Below, one piece after another: positions 17,971 through 26,784 of a DNA stretch of 64,000 nucleotides. The first letter of the stretch is position 1; each line of letters begins with the position of its first letter. This DNA is from Bacteroidales bacterium. GTDB taxonomy: Bacteria; Bacteroidota; Bacteroidia; Bacteroidales; UBA932. The notes beneath the pieces were generated by a model. The model did no database searches. It was given only the letters and a program-made list of their open reading frames with translations, and was not told the DNA's origin. The position numbers and the translations under genes were made by a program. The stretch covers positions 310,001 through 374,000 of the forward strand of contig JAEEQS010000001.1 in the NCBI GenBank assembly GCA_016285455.1, read 5' to 3'.

Positions 17971-18798
17971 ATGAGAAGAAAACTTGTAAAATCAATCGTC
18001 GGCGGAGCGTGCTCCTTGCTGACGGCATTTCTTTTGTTCTCGTGCGCCACTCCAGACAAGATAGCGTACTTCCAGGACACAGCAGGCCAGGACAAGACAA
18101 TCAACCTTCCGCAGGCTACAATCCGTCTGCAGCCGGGGGATATGATTTCCATCGTTGTCAACACCAAGGATGCCGAGAGTGCCGGTATGCTCAACCTGCC
18201 TTACGTATCTCAGAGGCTAGGAGCAGCTTCAAGAGAGGGTTCATATAACAACGCCCAGATGTCCGGTTACACGCTGGATCCTAAGGGAGACATAGATTTC
18301 CCGATTGTAGGCAAAATCCATTTGGCCGGCCTTACCAGGAGCGAGGCTTCAGAAAGGGTAAAGAAGGTACTTCTGGAGAACCATCTTGTTAGCGAGGTTT
18401 TCAACCCGGTTGTAACCGTTGAGTTCATGAACCTGGGTATCTCCATTATGGGAGAAGTTGCCCGCCCGGGCCACTTTGCCCTCAACAAAGACAACCTGAA
18501 CATTCTGGACGCTCTCTCAATGGCAGGAGACCTTACCATCTACGGCAACCGAGAAAACGTTAGGGTAATCCGTACAGAAGGAGATGTTCAGAAAACATAC
18601 AACGTAGACCTTACAAGCGCAGAATCTACTCTAAGCTCTCCGGTTTATTACCTGAAGCAGGACGATATCATCTATGTAGAGCCTAACGACGTAAAAATGC
18701 GCCAGAGTACAGTTAACGGCAACAACGTAAGAAGCACGGCATTCTGGATAAGCCTGGCTTCATTGTTTGCAACCATCATAAGCATAATAACAAGATAA
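17971..18798 (+). CDS. wza: Polysaccharide export outer-membrane lipoprotein (Wza-like)
   Basis: 275 residues. A lipoprotein signal peptide ends at the lipobox LFSC (Cys25). The mature part has the Poly_export domain (QPGDMISIVV near residue 53) followed by soluble-ligand-binding (SLBB) domains (ISIMGEVARPGHFAL near 155, and a second strand set). Members of this family form the outer-membrane/periplasmic channel for capsule export. A C-terminal hydrophobic stretch (FWISLASLFATIISII) resembles the membrane-anchoring helix. The following wzc gene begins 2 bases after the stop, so translation is coupled. First gene of the capsule operon. Confidence 0.92.
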   Translation: MRRKLVKSIVGGACSLLTAFLLFSCATPDKIAYFQDTAGQDKTINLPQATIRLQPGDMISIVVNTKDAESAGMLNLPYVSQRLGAASREGSYNNAQMSGYTLDPKGDIDFPIVGKIHLAGLTRSEASERVKKVLLENHLVSEVFNPVVTVEFMNLGISIMGEVARPGHFALNKDNLNILDALSMAGDLTIYGNRENVRVIRTEGDVQKTYNVDLTSAESTLSSPVYYLKQDDIIYVEPNDVKMRQSTVNGNNVRSTAFWISLASLFATIISIITR

Positions 18799-18799
18799 T

Positions 18800-21241
18800 A
18801 TGGCACAGAATCAAGAACAAGAAAGCAGCCTCAACATCAAAGACCTTGTCTATGCGTGTTTGAGAAGATGGAAATGGTTTGTTCTTAGTGTAGCAATCTG
18901 CCTTTTCATCGCAATAGTTTACATTGTACGCTATCAGCCAGTTTTTTCTCGTACAGCTGAAGTTCAGATAAAGGAAGACAGCCAGAGGCGTTCACTCTCA
19001 AACAGCATTGAGGGAATGACAGACTTCAGCCTCTTCCAGAGCAAATCCAGCGTCTATGACGAAATCAAGGCATTCGGAGCCAGAAGTACAATGCAGGAAG
19101 TTGTACGCCGTCTGCATCTGGATATGGATTATTCAACTCCTCTGCGCTTTAGGGAGAAAGTCCTATATGCCAACAACCTTCCTCTAACCGTGCAGCTTCC
19201 GGACCTTACAGATATGGAGAGCGCATATTTCCAGATAGCATTCAAGGGAGACGACAACATTGAGCTGTCGTCTTTCCAGCATAATGGAGAGAAGGTTTCC
19301 GGAAAGGTAAGCGGAGTGCTGAAGGAGAATGATACCATCTCACTTGATTCTCCTATTGGAAACATTGTTATCCAGACTACGAAGACTCCAAATCCTGGAA
19401 TAAAGCAAATAATTGTCCGTAAGTATTCTCTCTTTGTTGCAGTTAACAGATATCGCGCTGAACTTTCAACCGCTATCTCAGACAAGATGAGTAGGGTTAT
19501 AACCCTCTCGGTCAAAGACCGTTCCATTCCAAGGGCAGAGGACATCCTCAACACCCTCATTGGAGTTTACAACGAGAACTGGGTTAAGGACAAGAACCAG
19601 ATAGCAAGGAGTACATCTATGTTTATCAACGACCGTCTGGAGGTTATTGAGGATGAACTTTCCAGCGTAGATAGCGATGTTTCTTCATACAAGAGCCAGC
19701 AGATGATTCCAGACGTTGCCACTGCAGGTACGATGTATATGCAGCAAAGCGCCCAGATCCGTAACCAGCAGCAGGAACTCGGCAACGAGCTCTATATGGC
19801 CAAGTATATCCGCAACTACCTGACTAACGACGAAGATAAGACCAAGGTTCTTCCTGCTAGCCTGGGCGGCAAAGGAACAGGCCTTGAGAACCAGATCAAG
19901 GAGTATAACGAGAAGCTTCTCTACCGTAACAACCTTGCAAGTTCAACCAGCTCAGAAAACCCTCTTGTCAAGGAAATGGACCAGCAGCTGAACGGTATGC
20001 GCACGGCAATCGTTTCATCCGTTGACAACCAGATTACCAACCTCAACACCCAAATGGGCTCTTTGCAAAGGGCAGGTGCACAGACATCGGCGAGGATATC
20101 GGCGAACCCTAACCAGGCAAAATACCTGCTCTCCGTTGAAAGAAAGCAGGCCGTAAAGCAGGCAATCTACCTCTTCCTTCTCCAGAAGAGAGAAGAGAAC
20201 GAGCTGAACCAGGCCTTTACCGCATATAACACCAGGGTTATTGATACCCCAAGTGGCATTTTCGCTCCCGTGGCTCCAAAGAAGAATATGATTCTGCTTG
20301 TAGCCCTGATGCTCGGTATCCTTATTCCTCTGGCAATCATCTATCTGATAGAGACCTTCTACAACAAGGTGCGTGGCAAGGACGATCTCAAGAGCATTAC
20401 CGCTCCGTTCCTTGGCGAGATTCCTTATGCCTTCTACAAGCCTAGCTGGGGTACCCGTATGTGGCACAAGATTATCGGCAAGAAGGAAGAGGAACACGAT
20501 CCTATTGTTGTGAAGCCGGGTAACCGTAACGTTATCAACGAGGCCTTCCGAGTTCTCCGTACCAACCTGGAGTTTATGGCTACAGGTGAAAACAAGGTTA
20601 TCGCCATTACTTCCTATAATCCTGGTTCCGGTAAGAGCTTTACCGCAGTTAACCTCGGCGTAGCCCTTGCAATCAAAGACAAGAAGATCCTGATTGTGGA
20701 CGGTGACCTCCGCCACGCATCTATGTCTTCATTCTTCGGCAAGCCTCATACCGGTATAAGCAATTACCTCTCAAAGAAGACCGATGATCTCCGCTCCCTG
20801 ATAATCAAGAGCGACAAGTACAAGAATCTGGATTACATTCCGGTAGGCCCTATACCGCCTAACCCTTCTGAACTTGTTGCAGACGCCAGGTTCTCAGAGG
20901 CTATCAATACCCTCAAGAACGAGTACGACTACATCCTTATAGACTGTCCTCCTGTTGATATTGTGGCAGATACCCAGATTATTGACAAGAGTGCCGATAT
21001 GACCATCTTTATGGTTCGTGCCGGCCTTCTTGACAAGGATATGCTTCCAGAACTGGAAGACAACTACAAGAGCGGCAAGTACCGCAACCTTGCCATCATC
21101 CTTAACGGTACCGAAATGGCTACCGGCGGAAGATACGGTTACCGCTACGGCTACAAGTATGGTTACAAGTACGGCTACGGTTACCATTCCTACGGCTATT
21201 ACGGTTCCAACAAGGATGCCGATAACAGTACCGAGGCTTAA
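18800..21241 (+). CDS. wzc: Polysaccharide co-polymerase / BY-type tyrosine kinase (Wzc-like)
   Basis: 813 residues. An N-terminal Wzz domain lies between two transmembrane helices (about 25-43 and 497-520) with a periplasmic coiled-coil region. The cytosolic C-terminal kinase domain has Walker A NPGSGKSF (~607-614), Walker A' LIVDGDLR and Walker B LIDCPPVD. The extreme C-terminus (~778-805) is a tyrosine cluster of GYRYGYKYGYKYGYGY type, the autophosphorylation tail that controls assembly with Wza and chain length. The order wza-wzc, 1 base apart, is the classic group 1-like capsule export arrangement. Confidence 0.93.
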   Translation: MAQNQEQESSLNIKDLVYACLRRWKWFVLSVAICLFIAIVYIVRYQPVFSRTAEVQIKEDSQRRSLSNSIEGMTDFSLFQSKSSVYDEIKAFGARSTMQEVVRRLHLDMDYSTPLRFREKVLYANNLPLTVQLPDLTDMESAYFQIAFKGDDNIELSSFQHNGEKVSGKVSGVLKENDTISLDSPIGNIVIQTTKTPNPGIKQIIVRKYSLFVAVNRYRAELSTAISDKMSRVITLSVKDRSIPRAEDILNTLIGVYNENWVKDKNQIARSTSMFINDRLEVIEDELSSVDSDVSSYKSQQMIPDVATAGTMYMQQSAQIRNQQQELGNELYMAKYIRNYLTNDEDKTKVLPASLGGKGTGLENQIKEYNEKLLYRNNLASSTSSENPLVKEMDQQLNGMRTAIVSSVDNQITNLNTQMGSLQRAGAQTSARISANPNQAKYLLSVERKQAVKQAIYLFLLQKREENELNQAFTAYNTRVIDTPSGIFAPVAPKKNMILLVALMLGILIPLAIIYLIETFYNKVRGKDDLKSITAPFLGEIPYAFYKPSWGTRMWHKIIGKKEEEHDPIVVKPGNRNVINEAFRVLRTNLEFMATGENKVIAITSYNPGSGKSFTAVNLGVALAIKDKKILIVDGDLRHASMSSFFGKPHTGISNYLSKKTDDLRSLIIKSDKYKNLDYIPVGPIPPNPSELVADARFSEAINTLKNEYDYILIDCPPVDIVADTQIIDKSADMTIFMVRAGLLDKDMLPELEDNYKSGKYRNLAIILNGTEMATGGRYGYRYGYKYGYKYGYGYHSYGYYGSNKDADNSTEA

Positions 21242-21261
21242 TTAGCCTAAGTAGAAACTAA

Positions 21262-21329
21262 CAGAGTCTTGGCACTCGCTCTTGGATAGGAGCAAACCAC
21301 GGTCAGAAGATAAATGCTGACAGACTCTG
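21262..21329 (+). promoter_or_regulatory. Structured leader upstream of the NusG-like gene
   Basis: CAGAGTCT (21262-21269) is perfectly complementary to AGACTCTG (21322-21329), closing a domain with two inner hairpins: GCTCT/GGAGC (21278-21282 with 21289-21293) and TCAG/CTGA (21303-21306 with 21317-21320). The 136-base gap between wzc and the NusG-like gene is the largest in this operon. It could be an antitermination, attenuation or autoregulatory leader. No T-tract follows, so it is not a simple terminator. Confidence 0.45.
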
Positions 21330-21377
21330 AATCCATCCTGCATCACTGGTGCGGGGAGTTAAAGTTTTACATTAAGA

Positions 21378-22058
21378 ATGCAAGCAAACAACAAAACACT
21401 TAACTGGTACGCTCTCAAAGTGTTCAACAACAGGCTTCTCCAGATGCAGGAAACGATTCAGAGGGAAGCCGGGGAAGATAATGGACAAGGCAATAGCACG
21501 AACGACAGCACTGTTGAAACGTACATTGCAATGTCTTCAAAGGAAATCCCCGCCACCACCTCCTCCCGTTCCAGATCCAAGGCAGAAGTCTCCTACAGCG
21601 GCAACAAGCTCACCTTAGTTCCAAAATCAAAGCGAGCTATCATCAACGAATCCAACAATCCGCAACAAACTCAGACTGTCAAAAAGCCCCTTGTTGCTTC
21701 TCTGATGTTCATCCGCTGCACGGAAACCTTTCTCAAGACCCTCAAGCACAACCATCTGTCTGAATTCAGCTACTACACAAGGTACTCGGAGGACCATAAA
21801 GTTCCTGCAGTAATTCCAGATGGCCAGATGCAGGCTTTCATCTGGCTGACATCTGAAGATACAGACGTAACCTACATCGGTGAACCAAAAGACATCAAAC
21901 TCGGAGACCGCGTAAAAGTCGTAGAAGGCCCATTCAAAGGCCTTATAGGCAATGTAAAGCGCATAAAGAAAGACCGCAAATTCGTCATAACCATCGGCTC
22001 CATAGCCGCCTTCACCATAGGCGGTATCACCCACAAGATGGTGAAAAAGATAAACTAA
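21378..22058 (+). CDS. NusG-like (UpxY-type) transcription antitermination factor
   Basis: 226 residues. The N-terminal NGN-like start (LNWYALKVFNNRLLQMQE) and the later part (PLVASLMFIRC, GQMQAFIWL) flank a roughly 65-residue Ser/Thr/Asn-rich insert (~40-110), so the NGN domain is split. The C-terminal KOW motif is clear (GDRVKVVEGPFKGLIGNVKRI), followed by a hydrophobic end. UpxY-type proteins bind elongating RNA polymerase and let it read through the leader of their own capsule locus. UpxY proteins are usually ~170-190 residues. It overlaps capD by one base (TAATG). The placement inside rather than at the head of the operon is unusual compared with B. fragilis loci. Confidence 0.85.
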   Translation: MQANNKTLNWYALKVFNNRLLQMQETIQREAGEDNGQGNSTNDSTVETYIAMSSKEIPATTSSRSRSKAEVSYSGNKLTLVPKSKRAIINESNNPQQTQTVKKPLVASLMFIRCTETFLKTLKHNHLSEFSYYTRYSEDHKVPAVIPDGQMQAFIWLTSEDTDVTYIGEPKDIKLGDRVKVVEGPFKGLIGNVKRIKKDRKFVITIGSIAAFTIGGITHKMVKKIN

Positions 22059-23992
22059 TGTTTAAAAGACTTAGCATAAGTAGATTTAAAGAATCGTTTG
22101 TAAGAGAGGAAATTATCTTCACTCTCGATATGATTCTTTCCATAGGCGCATCCATAATAGTTATACTCGGAGTGGAGCTTGTCTTTCCTGATTTGTTCAG
22201 GACATTTAACATTGTCCTGACATATCTGCTGGCATCTATAGTGGCATCGTTCTCTTTCTTCCTGCTGCTTAAGACCTACAAGATAATCATCAGGCATCTT
22301 GGAGCCAGAGACATTATTCCTTTTGCCATAGCCTCTATGCTCAAGGGAATTCTCCTGCTTCTAGTGTTCATTATTGGTTACGGCTATTATAACTCCTTCT
22401 TCTTTGTTTGCGTTCTGGACTTCCTTATCACATTCTTCCTTTTAATTGGAGTGAGAATAGCAATGATTCTGGTTTACAATACAATAAACCAGAGGAGAAC
22501 AGAGGAAGCCAAGCGCCAGAGGGTTCTTGTATACGGAACCACAGACAAGAGCGTAGCTGTAATCAAGCGTCTTCTTACCTCTCCGCACTATCGTATTGTA
22601 GGTTTCATAGAACGTTCAGACCGCCACGCCAAGATGTTGCTGGACCAGCTTCCGGTATTCAATTTTGACGATGATAATGCCTTGAATCGCATAATTAAAG
22701 ACTACTCTATTGATTCCATTCTCTTTTCCAAGGATACGGATGCGCAGCACGAGTCAGAAGGCCTTATAGAATTCTGCATAAAGAACAAGGTTAAGACTCT
22801 CATAATTCCAGAAGTAGATGAAGTAGAAGAAGGCCAGTCTCTTCTCCGCCCGAGAGCCATTAAGGTTGAAGACCTTCTAGGAAGACAGGAAATCCAGATT
22901 TCCCTGGATGAAATTAAGACATATTTCAACGGCAAGATTGTTATGGTGACAGGAGCTGCAGGATCTATTGGCTCCGAGTTAGTTCGCCAGCTGGCAACAT
23001 TTGGCGTTAAAAAGCTTGTTCTTTACGACAATGCCGAGACTCCAATGCACAATCTCCGCCTAGAGCTTGAAGATAAATTCAAAGACCTTGACTTTGTTCC
23101 TGTGATAGGGGATGTCCGTCAGATTCAGAGGCTTGACTTTGCTTTCAGGACTTATCATCCTCAGGTAGTTTTCCACGCGGCAGCTTACAAGCACGTTCCT
23201 TTAATGGAAGAAAACCCTTGCGAAGCTGTTCTTGTAAACGTTTACGGCACTCGCAACGTTGCTGACAAGTGCCTGGAATACGGCGTTGAGCGTATGGTTA
23301 TGATTTCCACAGACAAGGCCGTTAATCCAACCAATATTATGGGTTGTACCAAGCGTCTGGCAGAGATCTACGTTCAGTCTTTAGGTCTTGCCATTGAATC
23401 CGGGAAGTATAGTAACTACAATACTTCTGCCCCTAATTCAGACGAATCAAACAAACCTGCTACAAAGTTTGTTACCACCCGTTTCGGTAACGTTCTCGGC
23501 TCCAATGGTTCCGTTATTCCACGTTTCAGCGCCCAGATAGCCAAAGGCGGCCCTGTTACCGTTACCCACAAAGACATTACCCGTTTCTTTATGACCATTC
23601 CGGAGGCTTGCCGCCTTGTTATGGAGGCTGCTACAATGAGTTCCGGCAACCAGATCTTTGTCTTTGATATGGGTGAGCCTGTCAAGATAGACCAACTTGC
23701 AAGGCGTATGATATCCCTAGCTGGCTTTACTCCAGACAAGGATATCAAGATTAAATATTCCGGCCTGCGCCCAGGCGAAAAGCTTTACGAAGAGGTTCTT
23801 GCCAACGATGAAAACACCCTTCCTTCTTTCCACAACCGCATCCGCATTGCCAAGGTTAGGGAATATGACTTCCAGTATTCCCAGTTTGTTGTTGCCCGCC
23901 TTGAAAACCTTGCCCGCCAGGTCAACATTCCAGATATGGTGCAGCTTATGAAAGAAGTTGTTCCTGAATATCATTCAGAGACTCACAGATAA
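22058..23992 (+). CDS. Membrane nucleoside-diphosphate-sugar 4,6-dehydratase (CapD/FlaA1/PglF-like)
   Basis: 644 residues. Four N-terminal transmembrane helices, a CoA-binding-like Rossmann region (VLVYGTTDKSVAVIKRL) and a catalytic SDR domain with GAAGSIGSE (~298-306). The active-site stretch STDKAVNPTNIMGCTKR has Met where ordinary SDRs have Tyr, as in UDP-GlcNAc 4,6-dehydratases of the PglF/WbpM class. It probably makes UDP-2-acetamido-2,6-dideoxy-4-ketohexose for the repeat unit. A short Asn/Ser-rich insertion (SNYNTSAPNSDESNK) precedes TKFVTTRFGNV. Start overlaps the NusG-like stop. Confidence 0.92.
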   Translation: MFKRLSISRFKESFVREEIIFTLDMILSIGASIIVILGVELVFPDLFRTFNIVLTYLLASIVASFSFFLLLKTYKIIIRHLGARDIIPFAIASMLKGILLLLVFIIGYGYYNSFFFVCVLDFLITFFLLIGVRIAMILVYNTINQRRTEEAKRQRVLVYGTTDKSVAVIKRLLTSPHYRIVGFIERSDRHAKMLLDQLPVFNFDDDNALNRIIKDYSIDSILFSKDTDAQHESEGLIEFCIKNKVKTLIIPEVDEVEEGQSLLRPRAIKVEDLLGRQEIQISLDEIKTYFNGKIVMVTGAAGSIGSELVRQLATFGVKKLVLYDNAETPMHNLRLELEDKFKDLDFVPVIGDVRQIQRLDFAFRTYHPQVVFHAAAYKHVPLMEENPCEAVLVNVYGTRNVADKCLEYGVERMVMISTDKAVNPTNIMGCTKRLAEIYVQSLGLAIESGKYSNYNTSAPNSDESNKPATKFVTTRFGNVLGSNGSVIPRFSAQIAKGGPVTVTHKDITRFFMTIPEACRLVMEAATMSSGNQIFVFDMGEPVKIDQLARRMISLAGFTPDKDIKIKYSGLRPGEKLYEEVLANDENTLPSFHNRIRIAKVREYDFQYSQFVVARLENLARQVNIPDMVQLMKEVVPEYHSETHR

Positions 23993-24034
23993 AGCCGAAA
24001 TAAAAAGCATAGTATACTCCGAAAACAACCCATT

Positions 24035-24622
24035 ATGTTCAAACTCATAGATTTACCATATGCTCAAGATGCCCTTGAGCCTGTTATCAGTGCAAATACC
24101 TTAAGTTTCCACCACGGAAAACACCTCCAAGGCTACGTAGACAATCTCAACAGACTCATCCAGGGCACAGAATACGAGAATAAGCCTTTGGAAGAGATTG
24201 TAAAGGCTTCTACTGGCGCAATCTTCAACAATGCAGGTCAGATTCTGAACCACAACCTTTATTTTGAGCAGTTTCAGGCTCCCAAACCTGCAGAGGAGAA
24301 TCTTCCTCAAGGCAAACTAGCCCAGCAGATCGAAAAGCAATGGGGCTCTTTCCAAGCCTTCAAGACTGAGTTTGAAACCAAAGGCGCAACTCTCTTTGGC
24401 AGTGGCTGGGTATGGCTTTCCGCCCAACCAGACGGCACACTTGTCATAACTCAAGAACCTGGTGCCAACAACCCAATAACCAAAGGCCTCAAACCAATTC
24501 TGACCTTTGATGTCTGGGAACACGCCTATTACTTGGACTACCAAAACCGCCGCCCAGCACACCTCCAGGCCCTGTGGACCATCCTTAACTGGAAGGTTTT
24601 AAACGATAGGTATAATCCATAG
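24035..24622 (+). CDS. sodB: Superoxide dismutase (Fe/Mn or cambialistic)
   Basis: 195 residues, the usual length. Metal ligands are in place: His26 (FHHGKH), His73 (LNHNLYF) and Asp/His of DVWEHAYY (~157 and 161). FNNAGQ carries the glutamine at the position typical of iron or cambialistic enzymes such as that of B. fragilis. No signal peptide, so cytosolic. It follows capD by 42 bases and precedes the truncated ugd remnant. It has no role in glycan synthesis that I know of; it may mark the original chromosomal side of the capsule insertion site. Confidence 0.95.
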   Translation: MFKLIDLPYAQDALEPVISANTLSFHHGKHLQGYVDNLNRLIQGTEYENKPLEEIVKASTGAIFNNAGQILNHNLYFEQFQAPKPAEENLPQGKLAQQIEKQWGSFQAFKTEFETKGATLFGSGWVWLSAQPDGTLVITQEPGANNPITKGLKPILTFDVWEHAYYLDYQNRRPAHLQALWTILNWKVLNDRYNP

Positions 24623-24650
24623 ATAATTTGAATCATTTCTTATAGCCTAG

Positions 24651-25577
24651 AATACCAGGGGACTCTACCTTAGGTATGCTGCCAAAGGCGCAAAGAAGTT
24701 CAACCTTCTCTTCTCCCCTGAATTCTTGAGAGAAAGCAAGGCTCTGTATAACAACCTCTACCCAAGCCGCATCATAGTTGGTGTTCCTAAGACTATTCCC
24801 GGCTATAATGAAGAGAACGAGGCCATTACCAGACTGACCCGCCCGGACATAGAAGGCAAGGCAAAAGAGTTTGCCGCTCTGCTTCAGGAAGGAGCAATCA
24901 AGAAAGACGTTCCCACACTCTTTATGGGAATGAAGGAAGTAGAGGCCGTAAAACTCTTTGCCAACACATACCTAGCCCTCAGAGTCAGCTACTTCAACGA
25001 ACTTGACACCTACGCCGAGATGAAGGGTCTTGACACGCAGTCCATCATAGATGGCATCTGCCTGGATCCAAGAATCGGCTCCCACTACAACAACCCGAGC
25101 TTCGGCTATGGCGGTTACTACCTGCCAAAAGACACCAAGCAGCTCCTTGCCAACTATGAAGACGTTCCGGAGAACCTCATTCAGGCCATCGTTGAAAGCA
25201 ACCGCACAAGAAAAGACTACATCGCTGACAGAGTTCTTGAAAAAGCCGGTTATTACACAGCCTCAAGCGATTACAGTACCAGCAAGGAAAAAGAGGTCAT
25301 AATAGGGGTGTTCCGCCTTACGATGAAATCCAACTCCGACAACTTCCGCCAAAGTGCCATCCAGGGCATCATGAAACGCATCAAGGCCAAAGGTGCAAAG
25401 GTCATCATCTACGAGCCGACCCTTGAAGATGGTACAACTTTCTTCGGCAGCCTCGTAGTTAACAACCTTGAAGAGTTCAAAGCCCAAAGCCAGGCCATCA
25501 TAGCCAACCGCTACGACTCCTCCCTTGACGATGTACTGGGTAAGGTTTATACGAGGGATATTTTCAAGAGGGATTAG
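24651..25577 (+). pseudogene. ugd: UDP-glucose 6-dehydrogenase remnant, N-terminus missing
   Basis: The readable frame runs from 24651 (a stop codon TAG precedes it at 24648) and joins the family at [18 protein letters not shown], which corresponds to about residue 140-150 of the ~390-residue enzyme. The NAD-binding GxGxxG domain is absent. The rest is well kept: [14 protein letters not shown], the region around the catalytic site [19 protein letters not shown] and [16 protein letters not shown]. In that site the catalytic cysteine position (GGxCxPKD) reads GGYYLPKD, so Cys is replaced by Tyr. A TTG at 24726 could start a 283-residue protein, but it would lack NAD binding. It marks the recombination edge of the capsule locus. 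Confidence 0.85.
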
Positions 25578-25698
25578 GAGGCTATTATTGTCAACAACCG
25601 AGTTTATAAACCATCGTTATAACGTTTTTTCTTAATAATCTGCATTTATTAAAGAATTTTGTAATAAACCTGTAAAAGCATAGTGAAGTAGAGATATT

Positions 25699-26784
25699 AT
25701 GATAGAACTTGTTAAAATAAAGAATTATAGGTCAATAAGAAGTGCTGTCGTGCCCCTTAAGAAGATTAATCTTTTGATTGGATCCAACGGGGTTGGTAAG
25801 AGTAATTTTATCACTTTCTTTGAGCTGATAGAAGCTATGTTTAACCAGCAACTAGCCGCATATACTTTGGATAAAGGGGGGATAGATAATTTGCTTTATA
25901 GAGGGCGTAGGGTATCTGCATCATTCTCCGGTTTACTGGATTTTGATAACAAAAATGCTTTTCTTTTTGAAATTAAACCTATGCAGTCAAGTAGGGGTTA
26001 TATTTCTAGGACAGGGGATTACTTCAACAATATCTCCGATAAAGAGAAGAACTATGATAAATGGAACTGGAAATCTTGGGATTCTAATGTTGAGGAATCT
26101 GAATTAGCTCAGAGTAAGTTATATAGGGCAAAGTATCTAAAGAATTATCTTAAGAGTTTTACTGTTTATCATTTTCACGATACAAGTACCCACTCTCCTA
26201 TGCGTGGAGACTGTGAAATAAATGATAATGCATACTTGCGTCATAATGGTAACAATTTAGCTGCTTTCCTTTACGGTATTCAAATATCTTCTCCAAAGAC
26301 CTTCAAACTTATTGAAAATACTGTCAAGTCAGTAGCTCCATATTTCAAGAGATTCAATCTACGAGATGATGATCCTTTCGGTCATATTCGTCTGGAGTGG
26401 GAAGAAGTTGATACTGATATGTACCTGAATGGATATAGTTTATCCGACGGAACCCTCCGCTTTATAGCTTTATCGACTCTTCTTCTTCAGCCAAGACTTC
26501 CTGAGATAATCATAATAGATGAACCTGAAATTGGATTGCATCCTGCGGCAATAAACAAGCTTGCCGCTCTGATAAAACACGCTTCTGAAAAGAGTCAGAT
26601 TATCATATCTACGCAATCTACATCTTTGGTTAACTACTTTGAGCCTGAGGATATTGTTGCCGTTGACAGGCAAGAAGGACAAACGGTCTTCAACCGCCTG
26701 AATAGTGAACAGCTGAAAGGATGGCTGGATGACTACTCCTTAAGCGATTTGTGGGAAAAGAACATTATCGGAGGCCAGTTATGA
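25699..26784 (+). CDS. AAA family ATPase (SMC/OLD-like), paired with DUF4276 protein
   Basis: 361 residues. ABC/SMC-type ATPase: Walker A GSNGVGKS (28-35) immediately after the N-terminal KIKNYRSIR strand, a signature-like SLSDGTLRFIAL, Walker B IIIDEPEIGLHP and a D-loop/H-loop region IIISTQSTSLVNYF. It matches the AAA_21/AAA_15 ATPases that accompany TOPRIM-type effectors in anti-phage systems. The DUF4276 gene overlaps it by 4 bases (ATGA), so the two are translated together. Base composition is markedly more AT-rich than the genes to the left, consistent with acquisition. No promoter was confidently seen in the 121-base upstream gap. Confidence 0.85.
   Translation: MIELVKIKNYRSIRSAVVPLKKINLLIGSNGVGKSNFITFFELIEAMFNQQLAAYTLDKGGIDNLLYRGRRVSASFSGLLDFDNKNAFLFEIKPMQSSRGYISRTGDYFNNISDKEKNYDKWNWKSWDSNVEESELAQSKLYRAKYLKNYLKSFTVYHFHDTSTHSPMRGDCEINDNAYLRHNGNNLAAFLYGIQISSPKTFKLIENTVKSVAPYFKRFNLRDDDPFGHIRLEWEEVDTDMYLNGYSLSDGTLRFIALSTLLLQPRLPEIIIIDEPEIGLHPAAINKLAALIKHASEKSQIIISTQSTSLVNYFEPEDIVAVDRQEGQTVFNRLNSEQLKGWLDDYSLSDLWEKNIIGGQL

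Noticed and set aside
25600..25632. Terminator hairpin after the ugd remnant
   Set aside because: GTTTATAA and TTATAAC pair only with a bulge and are all A-T; too weak to call despite the T-run that follows.
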